Shown here: in pieces, positions 37,415 to 45,766 of the stretch
Layout: the number at the start of each line of letters is the position of its first letter
Numbering within the stretch: the stretch's first letter is position 1
Origin: Microcoleus sp. AS-A8
GTDB lineage: Bacteria; Cyanobacteriota; Cyanobacteriia; Cyanobacteriales; Coleofasciculaceae
DNA length: 64,000 bases
Reading direction: 5' to 3'
Assembly: GCA_039962225.1 (NCBI GenBank)
Contig: JAMPKV010000001.1
Coordinates: 496,001-560,000, forward strand
Notes under the pieces: model-generated
Database searches by the model: none
What the model was told of the DNA's origin: nothing
The model's input: the letters and a program-made list of their open reading frames with translations, nothing else
Position numbers and translations under genes: made by a program

Positions 37415-37900
37415 TTAGGACATGGCTTGAATGATGTAATCAAAGTAAGGAGCCGCTGCTAAGGCATCTTCCTGGCTCAGCAAGCTCACAGAAGCATTTT
37501 TTAAACAACGGATTGATTCAGCCATCCCGGCGACGGGGACACCGAGGGAGTTGTACATTTCCCGCACCCCAATCAGACCAATTTTTTCAATGGGTTCTTT
37601 GTCACCAGACAACACCCCATAGGTAATCAGTCGTAAATACCAGCCGTAGTCGCGTAAGCATAGTGCCCGCTGCTTCTCTCCATAGGCATTTCCGCCGGGA
37701 GAAATGAAGTCGGGACGTTTCTGCCAAAGCTGCTTACTGGCCTCTTGAACGATCTTTTTCTCATTTTCAGCTAGCGTGGAAGCAATCCGCGTCCGCTGTT
37801 CGCCCGTTTTCAAAAACTCATTGATACTCTTGAGTTCGCCGGAGCTCGGATATCGGAGTTCGTCGTCTGCTCTGAGAATAACTTGGCTAACTACGCTCAT
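37415..37900 (-). CDS. apcD: Allophycocyanin B alpha subunit
   Basis: 161 residues, the exact family length. The sequence opens [20 protein letters not shown], characteristic of ApcD rather than ApcA, and has [22 protein letters not shown] with the phycocyanobilin-binding Cys81. ApcD is a terminal emitter of the phycobilisome core that passes excitation energy to the photosystems, notably photosystem I. It is monocistronic, as in other cyanobacteria, and divergent from rlmD with a 73-bp shared upstream region. Confidence 0.95.
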   Translation of the reverse strand: MSVVSQVILRADDELRYPSSGELKSINEFLKTGEQRTRIASTLAENEKKIVQEASKQLWQKRPDFISPGGNAYGEKQRALCLRDYGWYLRLITYGVLSGDKEPIEKIGLIGVREMYNSLGVPVAGMAESIRCLKNASVSLLSQEDALAAAPYFDYIIQAMS

Positions 37901-37973
37901 CTTATCGGGTTAACTTAGGTAACATTTGTAGTTTAACGACTCAAGGCGACACAAATAAAGGGAGGAGAAGACT

Positions 37974-39383
37974 GTGTCTACAACCCAGATGACTGGCAAT
38001 ACAAATCAAAAAAGTCGCGATCCCACCCCAGACTTTTGGCAGCAAGGTCAGCTAGTGGAGGTGACGATTACAGACCTAAATGATACAGGCGAAGGTGTTG
38101 GACGCCTGGAAGGTCGGGTCATTTTTGTGCCCGATACCGTAACGGGCGATCGCGTTTTAGTTCGCCTCGTCCGCGTCAAATCCAACTATGCCAATGGTAA
38201 GGTTCACCAACTCTTGGAGCCGTCTCCCCACCGCATCCGACCGAACTGCATCGTGGCGGATAAGTGCGGCGGCTGCCAGTGGCAACATATTGATTACCAC
38301 TACCAGCTAGAAGCAAAACAAAACTTAGTCATCCAAGCTCTAGAACACATTGGCGGATTCACTTCACCCTCTGTGGCCCCGATCTTAACCACTGAAACGT
38401 CCCTTGCCTATCGCAATAAGGCAACCTATCCCCTGAAACGTTCAGCAACGGGTCAAGTGCAGGCCGGTTATTACCACCAAGGCAGCCACCAACTGATTAA
38501 TCTCAATCAATGCCCTGTACAAGATGCGCGATTGAACCCCCTGTTGGCAGAAATCAAGCAGGACATCGAGCAGTTGGGGTGGTCAGTCTATAACGAAGAG
38601 CGCCATCAGGGACGGTTGCGTCACCTATCGCTGCGGATTGGACGGCGGACAGGGGAAATGTTGTTGACCTTGGTAACAACGGACTGGAGGTTACAGAACC
38701 TTGATGCCCAAGCCCAAAAGTGGCTGAGTCGTTATTCCAAACTGGTGGGCATCTGTGTGAATCGAAATCCAAACCGCACGAATGTGATTTTTGGGGATGA
38801 AACTCGTTGTATTGCAGGTCAGCCTTATTTACGGGAAGAATTTGCGGGTCTTCAGCTACAACTGAAAGCTGAAACGTTTTTCCAAGTCAATACCGAAGTG
38901 GCTGAGGCGCTGTTAAATGCCATTGTGGAACAGCTAACGCTCAAAGGGGATGAAATACTACTTGATGCCTACTGTGGCATCGGTACGTTCACCCTACCCC
39001 TAGCACAACGTGTTCGGCAGGCCATGGGTTTAGAAGTACACCCAGCCTCCGTGGAGCAAGCACAACTTAATGCCCAGCTCAACGGGATCAGTAATGTGAC
39101 GTTTAAGACTGGAGCAGTAGAAACCTTGCTGCCTCAACTAGAAATCAAGCCAGATGTCGTATTACTCGACCCACCCCGTAAGGGATGCGATCGCGCAGTC
39201 ATCGAGGCTCTGCTGATGAGTGCCCCCAAACACATTGTGTACATCAGCTGTAAGCCCGCTACCTTGGCACGGGATCTGAAACTTCTGTGTCATACAGGTC
39301 GTTACCAACTAGTCCATGTTCAGCCGGCTGACTTGTTTCCCCAAACGCCTCATGTTGAGTGTGCTGCCTTTTTAGTGCGCTGA
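37974..39383 (+). CDS. rlmD: 23S rRNA (uracil-C5)-methyltransferase, RlmD/RumA type
   Basis: 469 residues from GTG 37974, chosen because a strong ribosome binding site (GGGAGGAG) lies just upstream. A TRAM RNA-binding domain (about 21-85) precedes an iron-sulfur motif C-x5-C-x2-C (Cys92, Cys98, Cys101) with a fourth Cys in NQCPVQ. The SAM domain has LLDAYCGIGTFTLPLA, DPPRKGCDRAV and the catalytic Cys in YISCKPATLARDL. It methylates a uracil of 23S rRNA or possibly tRNA. Which uridine cannot be told from sequence. Confidence 0.92.
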   Translation: MSTTQMTGNTNQKSRDPTPDFWQQGQLVEVTITDLNDTGEGVGRLEGRVIFVPDTVTGDRVLVRLVRVKSNYANGKVHQLLEPSPHRIRPNCIVADKCGGCQWQHIDYHYQLEAKQNLVIQALEHIGGFTSPSVAPILTTETSLAYRNKATYPLKRSATGQVQAGYYHQGSHQLINLNQCPVQDARLNPLLAEIKQDIEQLGWSVYNEERHQGRLRHLSLRIGRRTGEMLLTLVTTDWRLQNLDAQAQKWLSRYSKLVGICVNRNPNRTNVIFGDETRCIAGQPYLREEFAGLQLQLKAETFFQVNTEVAEALLNAIVEQLTLKGDEILLDAYCGIGTFTLPLAQRVRQAMGLEVHPASVEQAQLNAQLNGISNVTFKTGAVETLLPQLEIKPDVVLLDPPRKGCDRAVIEALLMSAPKHIVYISCKPATLARDLKLLCHTGRYQLVHVQPADLFPQTPHVECAAFLVR

Positions 39384-39872
39384 GCCAGGAAGAGATTGGG
39401 AAGAAGAGTTGAAAGTTAGCCCAGAGGAAAAAGACCCAGCTCAAAGTTTGGAATGTTCAACCTTCAACCCAGTCTCTAGACTGATTTGAGACATAGCTCT
39501 GGTGTTTAAGAAAGTGTTTCGATACAATGGAAAGTAAAGGTTCCTCGCTATTAAGCGAGAGAACATCTACTCCTCTAGAGGCAAGAAGTAAGCGCACTTC
39601 ATTACTATCCGTTGGCAAGCAAGCAGTAGCTGTAGCCAATCCACGGAAAAGGTTGTAGAGCAGTTCCAAACAATCGCCAAATCTCCACGCTATGTCTGTG
39701 CGGATTTTAAAGATTTTTGGAGCTGACGCTCAACAGCCCGGACAACTTAGTCATGCCTAAGCTAGAGCCTCTGGTTTGGGAAATACTGAGACTAAATTGG
39801 CACGGCAACTAGGCACAGCAACTAGCTGTGTAAAGTATAGAGTCCACCAAATAAAAGCTAGAGGTTTCTTGA
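39384..39872. other. Intergenic region, 489 bp, no secure gene
   Basis: Holds a short heptamer-repeat stretch (39457-39470, TCAACCT units), a 6-bp stem with 4-nt loop at 39544-39559, and a CCTCTAGAGG palindrome (39572-39581). A 70-codon minus-strand frame from a TTG (39457-39669) has coding-like codon use but no recognisable domain. A plus-strand frame ending near 39729 also looks coding-like (SPRYVCADFKDFWS), so a decayed gene is possible. Confidence 0.4.
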
Positions 39873-40322
39873 GTGATTGCTATATCAACGCGTCCCATAG
39901 GGCGCAACTGGGGAACGATTAGCTTCGCTTCTACCCTCTACCTTGCCCCAATTCTCGATTTGCTTCTTGAACAGATCCCCCATCAATGGCAGCCGGAAAT
40001 CCGGCTTGGACTGCAAGAGGCTTTAGTGAATGCGGCAAAGCACGGCAATAATTTAGACCCAAGCAAGACAGTAGTGGTTCAATTTTCAGTAGCTCATGAT
40101 GAATATTGGTGGGTAATATCAGACGAAGGTTCCGGTTTTTCTCACACCAGTTGTAACCATGACGAAGAGGGCTGTATCCTGCCGTGTGATGAGTCAGAAA
40201 ATGGTAGAGGGTTGTGTCTTCTCCACCAAATTTTCGATCGAGTTCATTGGAATCGCCAGGGGACAGAACTAAGACTCTGTAAACAGGTAAACAGCCGCTC
40301 CCGATTGCCCTTAATTCCCTGA
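39873..40322 (+). CDS. RsbW-like anti-sigma regulatory ATPase/kinase
   Basis: 149 residues from GTG 39873. This is a HATPase_c_2 (GHKL) domain of the anti-sigma factor type: N box LGLQEALVNAAKHGNN, G1 VISDEGSGF, and G2 ENGRGLCLLHQIFD. Such proteins bind a sigma factor or phosphorylate an anti-anti-sigma STAS protein in partner-switching. No sigma factor or STAS gene is adjacent, so the partner is unknown. The middle has a Cys-rich insert (SCNHDEEGCILPCDE) that is unusual for the family. Confidence 0.88.
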   Translation: MIAISTRPIGRNWGTISFASTLYLAPILDLLLEQIPHQWQPEIRLGLQEALVNAAKHGNNLDPSKTVVVQFSVAHDEYWWVISDEGSGFSHTSCNHDEEGCILPCDESENGRGLCLLHQIFDRVHWNRQGTELRLCKQVNSRSRLPLIP

Positions 40323-40604
40323 TCTACCATGATCCCCATGAGAGGGGCATGGAGGCGCAGAGATTGAGCGATCTAGCCATCGTGACGCCTGTTGGAATCG
40401 GATCAGAGCTTCTTCAGGTTGTTCCTTCAGTAGGAATACCAAGGCGGCAGTAGCTTGTTCACAAGCTCTGGCTTTGCGATTAGATTTTAATCGGTGCCAA
40501 TCATTGGGCGTGATAGTCAGACGCTCTGCAAGCGCCTGCGCGAGTTCAAGAGTACTAAATTCACTAAGCGCATTGATTTTGGTCAGTTGAGTGGGTTCAG
40601 GCAT
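40311..40604 (-). CDS. Conserved cyanobacterial protein, unknown function
   Basis: About 97 residues from the ATG at 40604 (MPEPTQLTKINALSEF). The frame can extend to 40697, but that would overlap the divergent gene and adds a poorly conserved-looking segment. The core, LAQALAERLTITPNDWHRLK followed by ACEQATAALVFLLKEQPEEAL, is all-helical and looks like a family restricted to cyanobacteria. Its end overlaps the convergent anti-sigma gene by 12 bp. Confidence 0.65.
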   Translation of the reverse strand: MPEPTQLTKINALSEFSTLELAQALAERLTITPNDWHRLKSNRKARACEQATAALVFLLKEQPEEALIRFQQASRWLDRSISAPPCPSHGDHGRSGN

Positions 40605-40651
40605 GACTTCAGGTTCATTCTCAATTACTCTTACTTTACTGCAAATTGAAT

Positions 40652-41044
40652 ATGCCTGAAGATCCCCTACAGCGCTCGCCTTCTGGTTCAGACCCAAACC
40701 AGCCGGATACCGATGCAGACGACTTTGAGCAGGCTTTGTCAGAAGTAGAGCGAGATCTGCAAGCTTTAAAGGAACGCTATGAGCAGGTACAGCGCGATCG
40801 CCAGCGGAAAGCCGAACTCCAGCATCGTCGAGAACAAATCAGGCACTCACCGCGCCAAAGTAGCAATAGGCAAGCGCTGCAAGCAGAATTAAAGCAAATT
40901 AAAGAGCAACTGGAAACAATAGAACTAAATTTAGAAAGCCGACTATTTTCTTGGGGCAGTCTCAAGGAACCCTTTTGGCAAGCTGTTCGCTTTGGAGGAC
41001 TGGGTGTGGTTGTTGGTTGGATACTGAAGTCTTGTGCTGGCTAA
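40652..41044 (+). CDS. Coiled-coil protein with C-terminal membrane segment
   Basis: About 130 residues from ATG 40652; a TTG two codons upstream is less likely. An acidic N-terminus precedes a charged coiled coil (about 25-95, VERDLQALKERYEQVQRDRQ), then FWQAVRFGGLGVVVGWILKSC, a short C-terminal membrane or amphipathic helix. It resembles small tail-anchored coiled-coil proteins of cyanobacteria. The function is unknown. It is divergent from the preceding small gene with a 47-bp gap. Confidence 0.65.
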   Translation: MPEDPLQRSPSGSDPNQPDTDADDFEQALSEVERDLQALKERYEQVQRDRQRKAELQHRREQIRHSPRQSSNRQALQAELKQIKEQLETIELNLESRLFSWGSLKEPFWQAVRFGGLGVVVGWILKSCAG

Positions 41045-41047
41045 CTT

Positions 41048-41485
41048 TTAGGTTGCAACAAGGCCAATATCTTGCAAAGCTTTCCAGCTACGAGTTGAGC
41101 AGGTATCACGAGTTAACTCAGTAACGGGTAACCACAGGACTCCCTTCGTTCCCACTTCGCGATCCCCAGTTGGGTAAACCACACATTCGCCCTCAACAGC
41201 GCATTCGTAGATGATGATCAAAGAATGTAACAGCTTTCCTCGCCAATTGGCAAAAAAGCCTTCCACAAGGGTTAAGAGATTTCCGACTCTAACGTCCCTT
41301 AAACCCGTCTCTTCCCGGATTTCTCGTTTTAAAGCTTGAACTATGGGTTCACCGGGTTGGAGTCCACCACCAGGTAAGTCCCAGCAGTCGGGTTCTGGCC
41401 CTGTCATTTTGTGAATCATTAGTACAGTGCCAGATTGGACAAATAAACCCATAACGCTGATTCGTAATCTAATATCTGGCTCCAC
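41048..41485 (-). CDS. Nudix hydrolase
   Basis: 145 residues from GTG 41485. The Nudix box GX5EX7REXXEEXG is complete: GGGLQPGEPIVQALKREI followed by REETGL. A leading DLPGGG strand is present. It would hydrolyse a nucleoside diphosphate linked to another moiety; the substrate cannot be predicted. It converges with the coiled-coil gene, 3 bp apart. Confidence 0.88.
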   Translation of the reverse strand: MEPDIRLRISVMGLFVQSGTVLMIHKMTGPEPDCWDLPGGGLQPGEPIVQALKREIREETGLRDVRVGNLLTLVEGFFANWRGKLLHSLIIIYECAVEGECVVYPTGDREVGTKGVLWLPVTELTRDTCSTRSWKALQDIGLVAT

Positions 41486-41641
41486 AGAATTTACCCTTCC
41501 TTTTGCTCAAAATTGATTCAGCGCTCTCAGTTTTCCTCCGATCCCCGCAGGCAATAGTGATTAAACTGAGGTTAATGCTGATTGCTTTTCTTAGTATTTT
41601 GTATTGTTTATTAGATTGACCTATTGGGGATTGTCTGAAAC

Positions 41642-43033
41642 ATGGTAACTCAACGGATTGTAGAACTATTACGAAACGGTCAGCCTGACGAATCGGTAAC
41701 CATCAAAGGCTGGGTACGCACGAAACGGGAATTGAAGGGATTTGCTTTTATCGAGGTCAACGATGGCTCATCGATGGCTAATTTGCAAGTTGTACTCAAT
41801 TCTGACTTGCCAGAGTATGAAGCTGTACTCAAGCAAGTGAACACTGGCGCTTCTGTAGAAGTGACGGGTGTGCTGGTAGAGTCTCCGGCGAAAGGGCAGC
41901 GAATTGAGTTAAAGGCTTCGTCTGTGCAGGTTTATGGCGAGGCTGATCCCGAAAAATACCCATTACAAAAGAAACGCCATTCCTTTGAGTTTTTGCGGGA
42001 AATTGGGCATTTGCGATCGCGCACAAATACCTTGGGTGCTGTCTTCCGTGTCCGCAATGCTTGTGCTAATGCCATCCATCAGTTCTTTCAAGAGCGAAGT
42101 TTTTTGTGGGTTCACTCCCCGATTATCACAGCAAGTGATTGTGAAGGGGCAGGTGAGTTGTTCACCGTTACCAACCTGAACTTAAAAGACGTTCCTAAGA
42201 CTGACAATCAAGAAGTTGATTTTAGCCAGGACTTTTTTGGACGCCGCGCTTACCTAACCGTCAGTGGGCAATTGGAAGCTGAGGTGATGGCAATGGCATT
42301 TTCCAATGTCTACACCTTTGGCCCCACGTTCCGGGCAGAAAATTCTAACACCTCCCGACATCTGGCAGAGTTTTGGATGGTGGAACCTGAGATGGCGTTC
42401 TGCGATTTGCAAGGGGACATGGACTTGGCGGAGGAGTTCCTCAGGTACATCTTTAAGTCGGTGATGGAGAAGTGTCCAGAGGACATGGAATTTTTCAACC
42501 AGCGGATTGATAATACGGTTCTGGCAACGGCGGAGAATATTATCAATAACCAGTTTGAGCGGATTACTTATACGGATGCGATCGCACTTTTGGAAAAAGC
42601 AGACCGTAAGTTTGAGTTTCCCGTTGAGTGGGGTGCAGATTTGCAATCCGAACACGAGCGTTACTTGGCAGAAGAACTGTTTAAAAAGCCCGTGATCGTC
42701 AGCAATTACCCCGTGGGGATCAAAGCCTTCTATATGCGTTTGGACGATGACGAGAAAACTGTCTCTGCAATGGATGTTCTCGCGCCTAAGATTGGTGAGA
42801 TTATTGGCGGTTCTCAGCGGGAAGAACGTCTGGATGTTTTGGAGAGGCGGATTAAGAGTCAGGGGATGAATCCAGAGGATTTATGGTGGTATCTGGATTT
42901 ACGTCGCTACGGTACTGTACCTCATGCAGGGTTTGGTTTGGGATTTGAGCGGGTGGTGCAGTTTATGACGGGTATGGGGAATATCCGTGATGTGATTCCG
43001 TTCCCTCGGACGCCGTTGAGTGCGGAGTTTTAA
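41642..43033 (+). CDS. asnS: Asparaginyl-tRNA synthetase
   Basis: 463 residues, a class IIb synthetase. The N-terminal OB-fold anticodon domain reads [20 protein letters not shown]. Motif 2 region [20 protein letters not shown] and motif 3 [16 protein letters not shown] are present, and the C-terminus [16 protein letters not shown] is typical of AsnRS. It charges tRNA-Asn in the cytosol. The start is ATG 41642 after a 156-bp gap. Confidence 0.95.
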   Translation: MVTQRIVELLRNGQPDESVTIKGWVRTKRELKGFAFIEVNDGSSMANLQVVLNSDLPEYEAVLKQVNTGASVEVTGVLVESPAKGQRIELKASSVQVYGEADPEKYPLQKKRHSFEFLREIGHLRSRTNTLGAVFRVRNACANAIHQFFQERSFLWVHSPIITASDCEGAGELFTVTNLNLKDVPKTDNQEVDFSQDFFGRRAYLTVSGQLEAEVMAMAFSNVYTFGPTFRAENSNTSRHLAEFWMVEPEMAFCDLQGDMDLAEEFLRYIFKSVMEKCPEDMEFFNQRIDNTVLATAENIINNQFERITYTDAIALLEKADRKFEFPVEWGADLQSEHERYLAEELFKKPVIVSNYPVGIKAFYMRLDDDEKTVSAMDVLAPKIGEIIGGSQREERLDVLERRIKSQGMNPEDLWWYLDLRRYGTVPHAGFGLGFERVVQFMTGMGNIRDVIPFPRTPLSAEF

Positions 43034-43080
43034 TGAGATCCCGTCCTAACCGCCCTTGAAAACGGGAGAGTTTTAATTAG

Positions 43081-43127
43081 ATCCCCCCAGCCCTCCTCAC
43101 TAAAGCTCCGGTTAAAAAGGGGGGAGT
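43081..43127. repeat. GC-rich dispersed repeat, short copy
   Basis: Starts CCCCCCAGCCCTCCTCACT, continues AAAGCTCCGGTTAAA and ends AAGGGGGGAG. The C and G runs can pair as a hairpin. The same unit appears in longer form at 43529-43646. This copy reaches into the last codons of the minus-strand gene at 43112-43501. Confidence 0.7.
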
Positions 43128-43501
43128 AAGAGACCTAAGTCTGGTTTTTTCCCAAGAATTGCCCAATGTTTTGCCCAGAATTGGCACAAAAATGGGTAAT
43201 GCTCATCGGCGTACTGTTCTTTGTGTTTGGTGTAATCGTGTTCGATCGCAAGCCATAGTGATCGCAGTTGTTGCCAGGTTGAGCAGTTTTGAATCTGGCA
43301 GGCAACGGCATTTTGCCATTGTCGCAATTGGCGGTAACTGATGAATTGTCCGCCCCGATCCCCGCGATGGACAAAGAGGACATACGCCCAGCATTCGACG
43401 CGCACAATTAGGTGTTTGGGGATTTTTAGGAGTTGTGCGATCGCGCCTATTGTAATTCGGAATTTCTGAGCGGGTTGGAGGCGGCGAAATAATCGGGTCA
43501 T
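43112..43501 (-). CDS. Unknown small protein, last gene of a three-gene operon
   Basis: 129 residues, basic, rich in Trp, Gln and Arg. It opens MTRLFRRLQPAQKFRITIGA and later has WQQLRSLWLAIEHDYTKHK. No family is recognised and no membrane helix or clear catalytic motif is seen. It starts 7 bp after the stop of the gene before it, so it is probably translated from the same message. A GC-rich repeat overlaps its 3' end and supplies the final residues (LLLPPF). Confidence 0.55.
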   Translation of the reverse strand: MTRLFRRLQPAQKFRITIGAIAQLLKIPKHLIVRVECWAYVLFVHRGDRGGQFISYRQLRQWQNAVACQIQNCSTWQQLRSLWLAIEHDYTKHKEQYADEHYPFLCQFWAKHWAILGKKPDLGLLLPPF

Positions 43502-43508
43502 GATGGTT

Positions 43509-43835
43509 TCACTCCTCGGTTGACCTAACCCCCCCAGCCCTCCTCATCCTCACTAAAGCTCCGGTCGCTCCGGTTCCCTTCAAGGGAAGGGGGGAGCCTG
43601 AATCTAACTCCCCTCTCCTAGGAGGAGAGGGGTTGGAGGAGAGGTCTTCCGAATCGCTGCATTCTGGCGTGATGTCGAACATAATTTGGTAGGCAACACT
43701 TGGAATCATTCGCTTGAGGACTCGCAGATGTCCTTCGGCGTCACTGCGGTTGCGGAAGCGTCCGACGATTTGAGTCCGCATGTTGGGGAAGGGGCAGATG
43801 ATGCACCACGGATAAAGTTGAGCTTTGTAGTTCAT
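43509..43835 (-). CDS. Unknown small protein, C-terminus extended by a repeat
   Basis: 108 residues. Residues 1-64 (MNYKAQLYPWCIICPFPNM, then RFRNRSDAEGHLRVLKRMIP) look like a compact alpha/beta protein. From about residue 65 the coding sequence is the GC-rich repeat at 43529-43646 and reads as low-complexity Pro/Gly/Arg (SSNPSPPRRGELDSG). The ancestral protein was probably about 65 residues. Its ATG overlaps the stop of the preceding gene as ATGA, indicating translational coupling. Function unknown. Confidence 0.55.
   Translation of the reverse strand: MNYKAQLYPWCIICPFPNMRTQIVGRFRNRSDAEGHLRVLKRMIPSVAYQIMFDITPECSDSEDLSSNPSPPRRGELDSGSPLPLKGTGATGALVRMRRAGGVRSTEE
43529..43646. repeat. GC-rich dispersed repeat, two-hairpin copy
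   Basis: The first unit (43529-43596) has the same start and end as the copy at 43081 with an inserted CGGTCGCTCCGGTTCCC segment. The second unit centres on a 10-bp perfect inverted repeat, CCCCTCTCCT (43610-43619) with AGGAGAGGGG (43623-43632). It resembles small mobile intergenic repeats. A related GC-rich stretch lies at about 49444-49475. Confidence 0.65.
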
Positions 43836-44119
43836 GAGACTTTGCTGGTAGTGGTTTTGGGTTGTTTGGCTAATGTGTTTTGAATGAGGGTTAAGAGGGT
43901 TTGGCGGTTGGGTTGGTCGTTTTGGGGATGGAGTACCCAGGCGCTGAGGGGAGCGGGTTGATAGGTCAGCAGATAGCTCTCGTTTGGCTTCACAGAAATA
44001 GCCCAGGCTGCTTGTTTGGGTTGTTTACGAATTGTGTAGCCGCGTTTATTGAGTGCTGCTCGGATGGCAGCAACATCTGTCGCGACTCGTAAGGCTTCGG
44101 TCGCTTTTGATTTCCTCAT
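43832..44119 (-). CDS. Unknown small protein, first gene of the three-gene operon
   Basis: About 95 residues from ATG 44119 (MRKSKATEALRVATDVAAI); the frame is open to an upstream ATG at 44173. It is basic and helical at first (AALNKRGYTIRKQ), then a beta-rich part (AWAISVKPNESYLLTYQPAP). No known family is recognised. It is coupled to the next gene by an ATGA overlap and transcribed away from the XRE regulator at 44382, which may control it. Confidence 0.5.
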   Translation of the reverse strand: MRKSKATEALRVATDVAAIRAALNKRGYTIRKQPKQAAWAISVKPNESYLLTYQPAPLSAWVLHPQNDQPNRQTLLTLIQNTLAKQPKTTTSKVS

Positions 44120-44320
44120 GGATATTCGGATTGATAGAGGGATGCCCGTCAATTCACCGAGAAGGCATAACAAAGTTGGCGACCATCGGTCACTTCCTAG
44201 GTGTTGGTGGAATGACGGTTATGTAAGACACTGAGGAATGGGCAGGCATCTGAGAAGCGCTGGAGGCAACTGCTCCAGACTGGGGCTTTCCAGATAACCT
44301 ACTTGTTTATCCTATATATC

Positions 44321-44366
44321 TTATCCAAGCAAACTTGTAATTGTTTTGTCAAGTCTGCTTGGATAA
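44321..44366. promoter_or_regulatory. 17-bp inverted repeat over the XRE gene promoter (likely operator)
   Basis: Arms 44321-44337 (TTATCCAAGCAAACTTG) and 44350-44366 (CAAGTCTGCTTGGATAA) pair with a single mismatch around a 12-nt spacer. A candidate promoter overlaps the repeat: -35 TTGTTT (44341-44346), 17-nt spacer, -10 TAATAT (44364-44369). A third GCTTGGA half-site is at 44371-44377, directly before the start codon. This layout fits autoregulation by the XRE protein and possibly control of the divergent operon. Confidence 0.65.
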
Positions 44367-44381
44367 TATTGCTTGGAAAGA

Positions 44382-44618
44382 ATGACGGAAGAACGACAGC
44401 AAGAGCGAGAGTCACCCCTAAGAAAGCGAAGAGAGGAACTAGGCTTAACGCAAAGAGACATTGCCCTAGCTCTGGGGAAGACCGATCAAACCATCAGTAA
44501 TTGGGAGACAGGCATATATGAGCCAAAGATGACTCCTCGCGAAGTCAAAGCGCTTTGTCGGCTACTGAAGTGGACGTTAGAAGAAATGCCGGATGACTTT
44601 GGCGCAGTGCGATCGTAA
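44382..44618 (+). CDS. XRE family helix-turn-helix regulator
   Basis: About 78 residues from ATG 44382 (a TTG at 44373 is possible). A Cro/CI-type HTH is clear: LRKRREELGLTQRDIALAL, then GKTDQTISNWETGIYEPK. The predicted -10 box ends only 12 bases before the ATG, so the leader is very short. It is divergent from the three-gene operon and carries a strong inverted repeat at its own promoter. It resembles regulators of toxin-antitoxin or phage-like modules. Confidence 0.88.
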   Translation: MTEERQQERESPLRKRREELGLTQRDIALALGKTDQTISNWETGIYEPKMTPREVKALCRLLKWTLEEMPDDFGAVRS

Positions 44619-44660
44619 TCCCAAAGTGATTAGGTGAGCGATGAACATCCTCAATATTCT

Positions 44661-45668
44661 TTAATAGTTATCCATGAAAATTTCTCCAAAGTAATGAATA
44701 AACTCCTCTAGGATTTCCCTTGAATTGATATACGCTTTCCGAGTATGTGGAAAAAGTCTATCGATGTTATTCATGCTTATGCAGCAATCACTCTGGTCTA
44801 GACGAGCTATGAGATCTCCGTGATCGAAATGCCAATCAAAACCAGGAGCTTCGCTACGTTTAAGTTTGAATCCTTGTAAATGTTTATGTATTACGTCATC
44901 AGTATCGATTCCTTTTGGATCGAGATAAAAACTACCTGTTGATTCACCAGAAAAAATATCTTTGTAATCTTGGCTTATCCCCAAAAAAATATCTTCTTTA
45001 CTGGGTATCACCCAATATAGATGGTTAAACTCTTGGCAGTCAGCTTCATCATAGTCATATTCATTCCTTACCCAAACATCATCATAAAACTTCAACTCTA
45101 GTACATAGGGATTTAAGATATCTCTAGAAATAGAAATACATAACCCCTCTTTGTATTGGGTTAAAACAAGTAGATAGCTTTTAGCTCTTTCTCCAGGTTT
45201 TTTGAGCCGATAGCCTGTATATTGAGAGGTTCGATTCACCTGAAATTTTTGGTTGAAACCAATTTGCTCCAGAATACTGGTAGCAAAAGACATCAAAATC
45301 TCCCCTGAACCCGCCTTGCTCTCTACTAATTCTTGGGACGGCTTGGCGATTGCCTCTTCCTGCTCCACAGCATCAAGAACTTCAGGAATGCGATCGCTGA
45401 TTAACTCAGGCATATACCTGGCAAATAAAGAAATCAGCAATGGTAACTTACGTGCCCCTGAGCGCCGATCATCTGCGTCATTCCAAGCAGTATCGATGCG
45501 GAAATTCTTATACAGCTCCTTCAAATGACCTGTTAGAGCAGCATCACTGGGAATATCAGCATCAATCATGATTTTTTCCCGACTATGACCTGCTAAAAAC
45601 CCTACAAGTACCTTTCGGCGCTTGGACGGTAGCTTATTGAAGATATCGTTTACTTGTTTTGGGGTCAT
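44661..45668 (-). CDS. HTH-like N-terminal domain protein with unknown C-terminal domain
   Basis: 335 residues. Residues 1-95 look like the LuxR-like helical domain found at the N-terminus of many cyanobacterial conflict-system proteins: LPSKRRKVLVGFLAGHSREK, then LTGHLKELYKNFRID and LPLLISLFARYMPELI. In those proteins it is followed by NB-ARC, peptidase or WD40 effectors. Here, residues 125-335 are an unrecognised alpha/beta domain rich in acidic and aromatic residues (LELKFYDDVWVRNEYDYDEA). No membrane helix. Function unknown; the setting beside toxin and regulator genes suggests defence or conflict (inference). Confidence 0.65.
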   Translation of the reverse strand: MTPKQVNDIFNKLPSKRRKVLVGFLAGHSREKIMIDADIPSDAALTGHLKELYKNFRIDTAWNDADDRRSGARKLPLLISLFARYMPELISDRIPEVLDAVEQEEAIAKPSQELVESKAGSGEILMSFATSILEQIGFNQKFQVNRTSQYTGYRLKKPGERAKSYLLVLTQYKEGLCISISRDILNPYVLELKFYDDVWVRNEYDYDEADCQEFNHLYWVIPSKEDIFLGISQDYKDIFSGESTGSFYLDPKGIDTDDVIHKHLQGFKLKRSEAPGFDWHFDHGDLIARLDQSDCCISMNNIDRLFPHTRKAYINSREILEEFIHYFGEIFMDNY

Positions 45669-45766
45669 ACTGATAATTTCTCAGAAAACTGAGAATTGTC
45701 TCACCACCAATTTATGACATTCTCAAAAGCTTAACTGTTAATAGATAAGCTACAGAGATAAAATTT

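Noticed and set aside
39457-39669. 70-codon minus-strand frame with coding-like codon use
   Set aside because: It starts at TTG without a ribosome binding site and no domain is recognised. It is kept only as a possible decayed gene in the intergenic note.
43081-43646. Insertion sequence or integrated element
   Set aside because: No transposase or integrase and no target duplication were found; only small GC-rich repeat units are visible.
43832-44173. Longer version of the first operon gene, starting at 44173
   Set aside because: The extra 18 residues look unlike the rest; the ATG at 44119 gives a compact basic protein. Either start remains possible.
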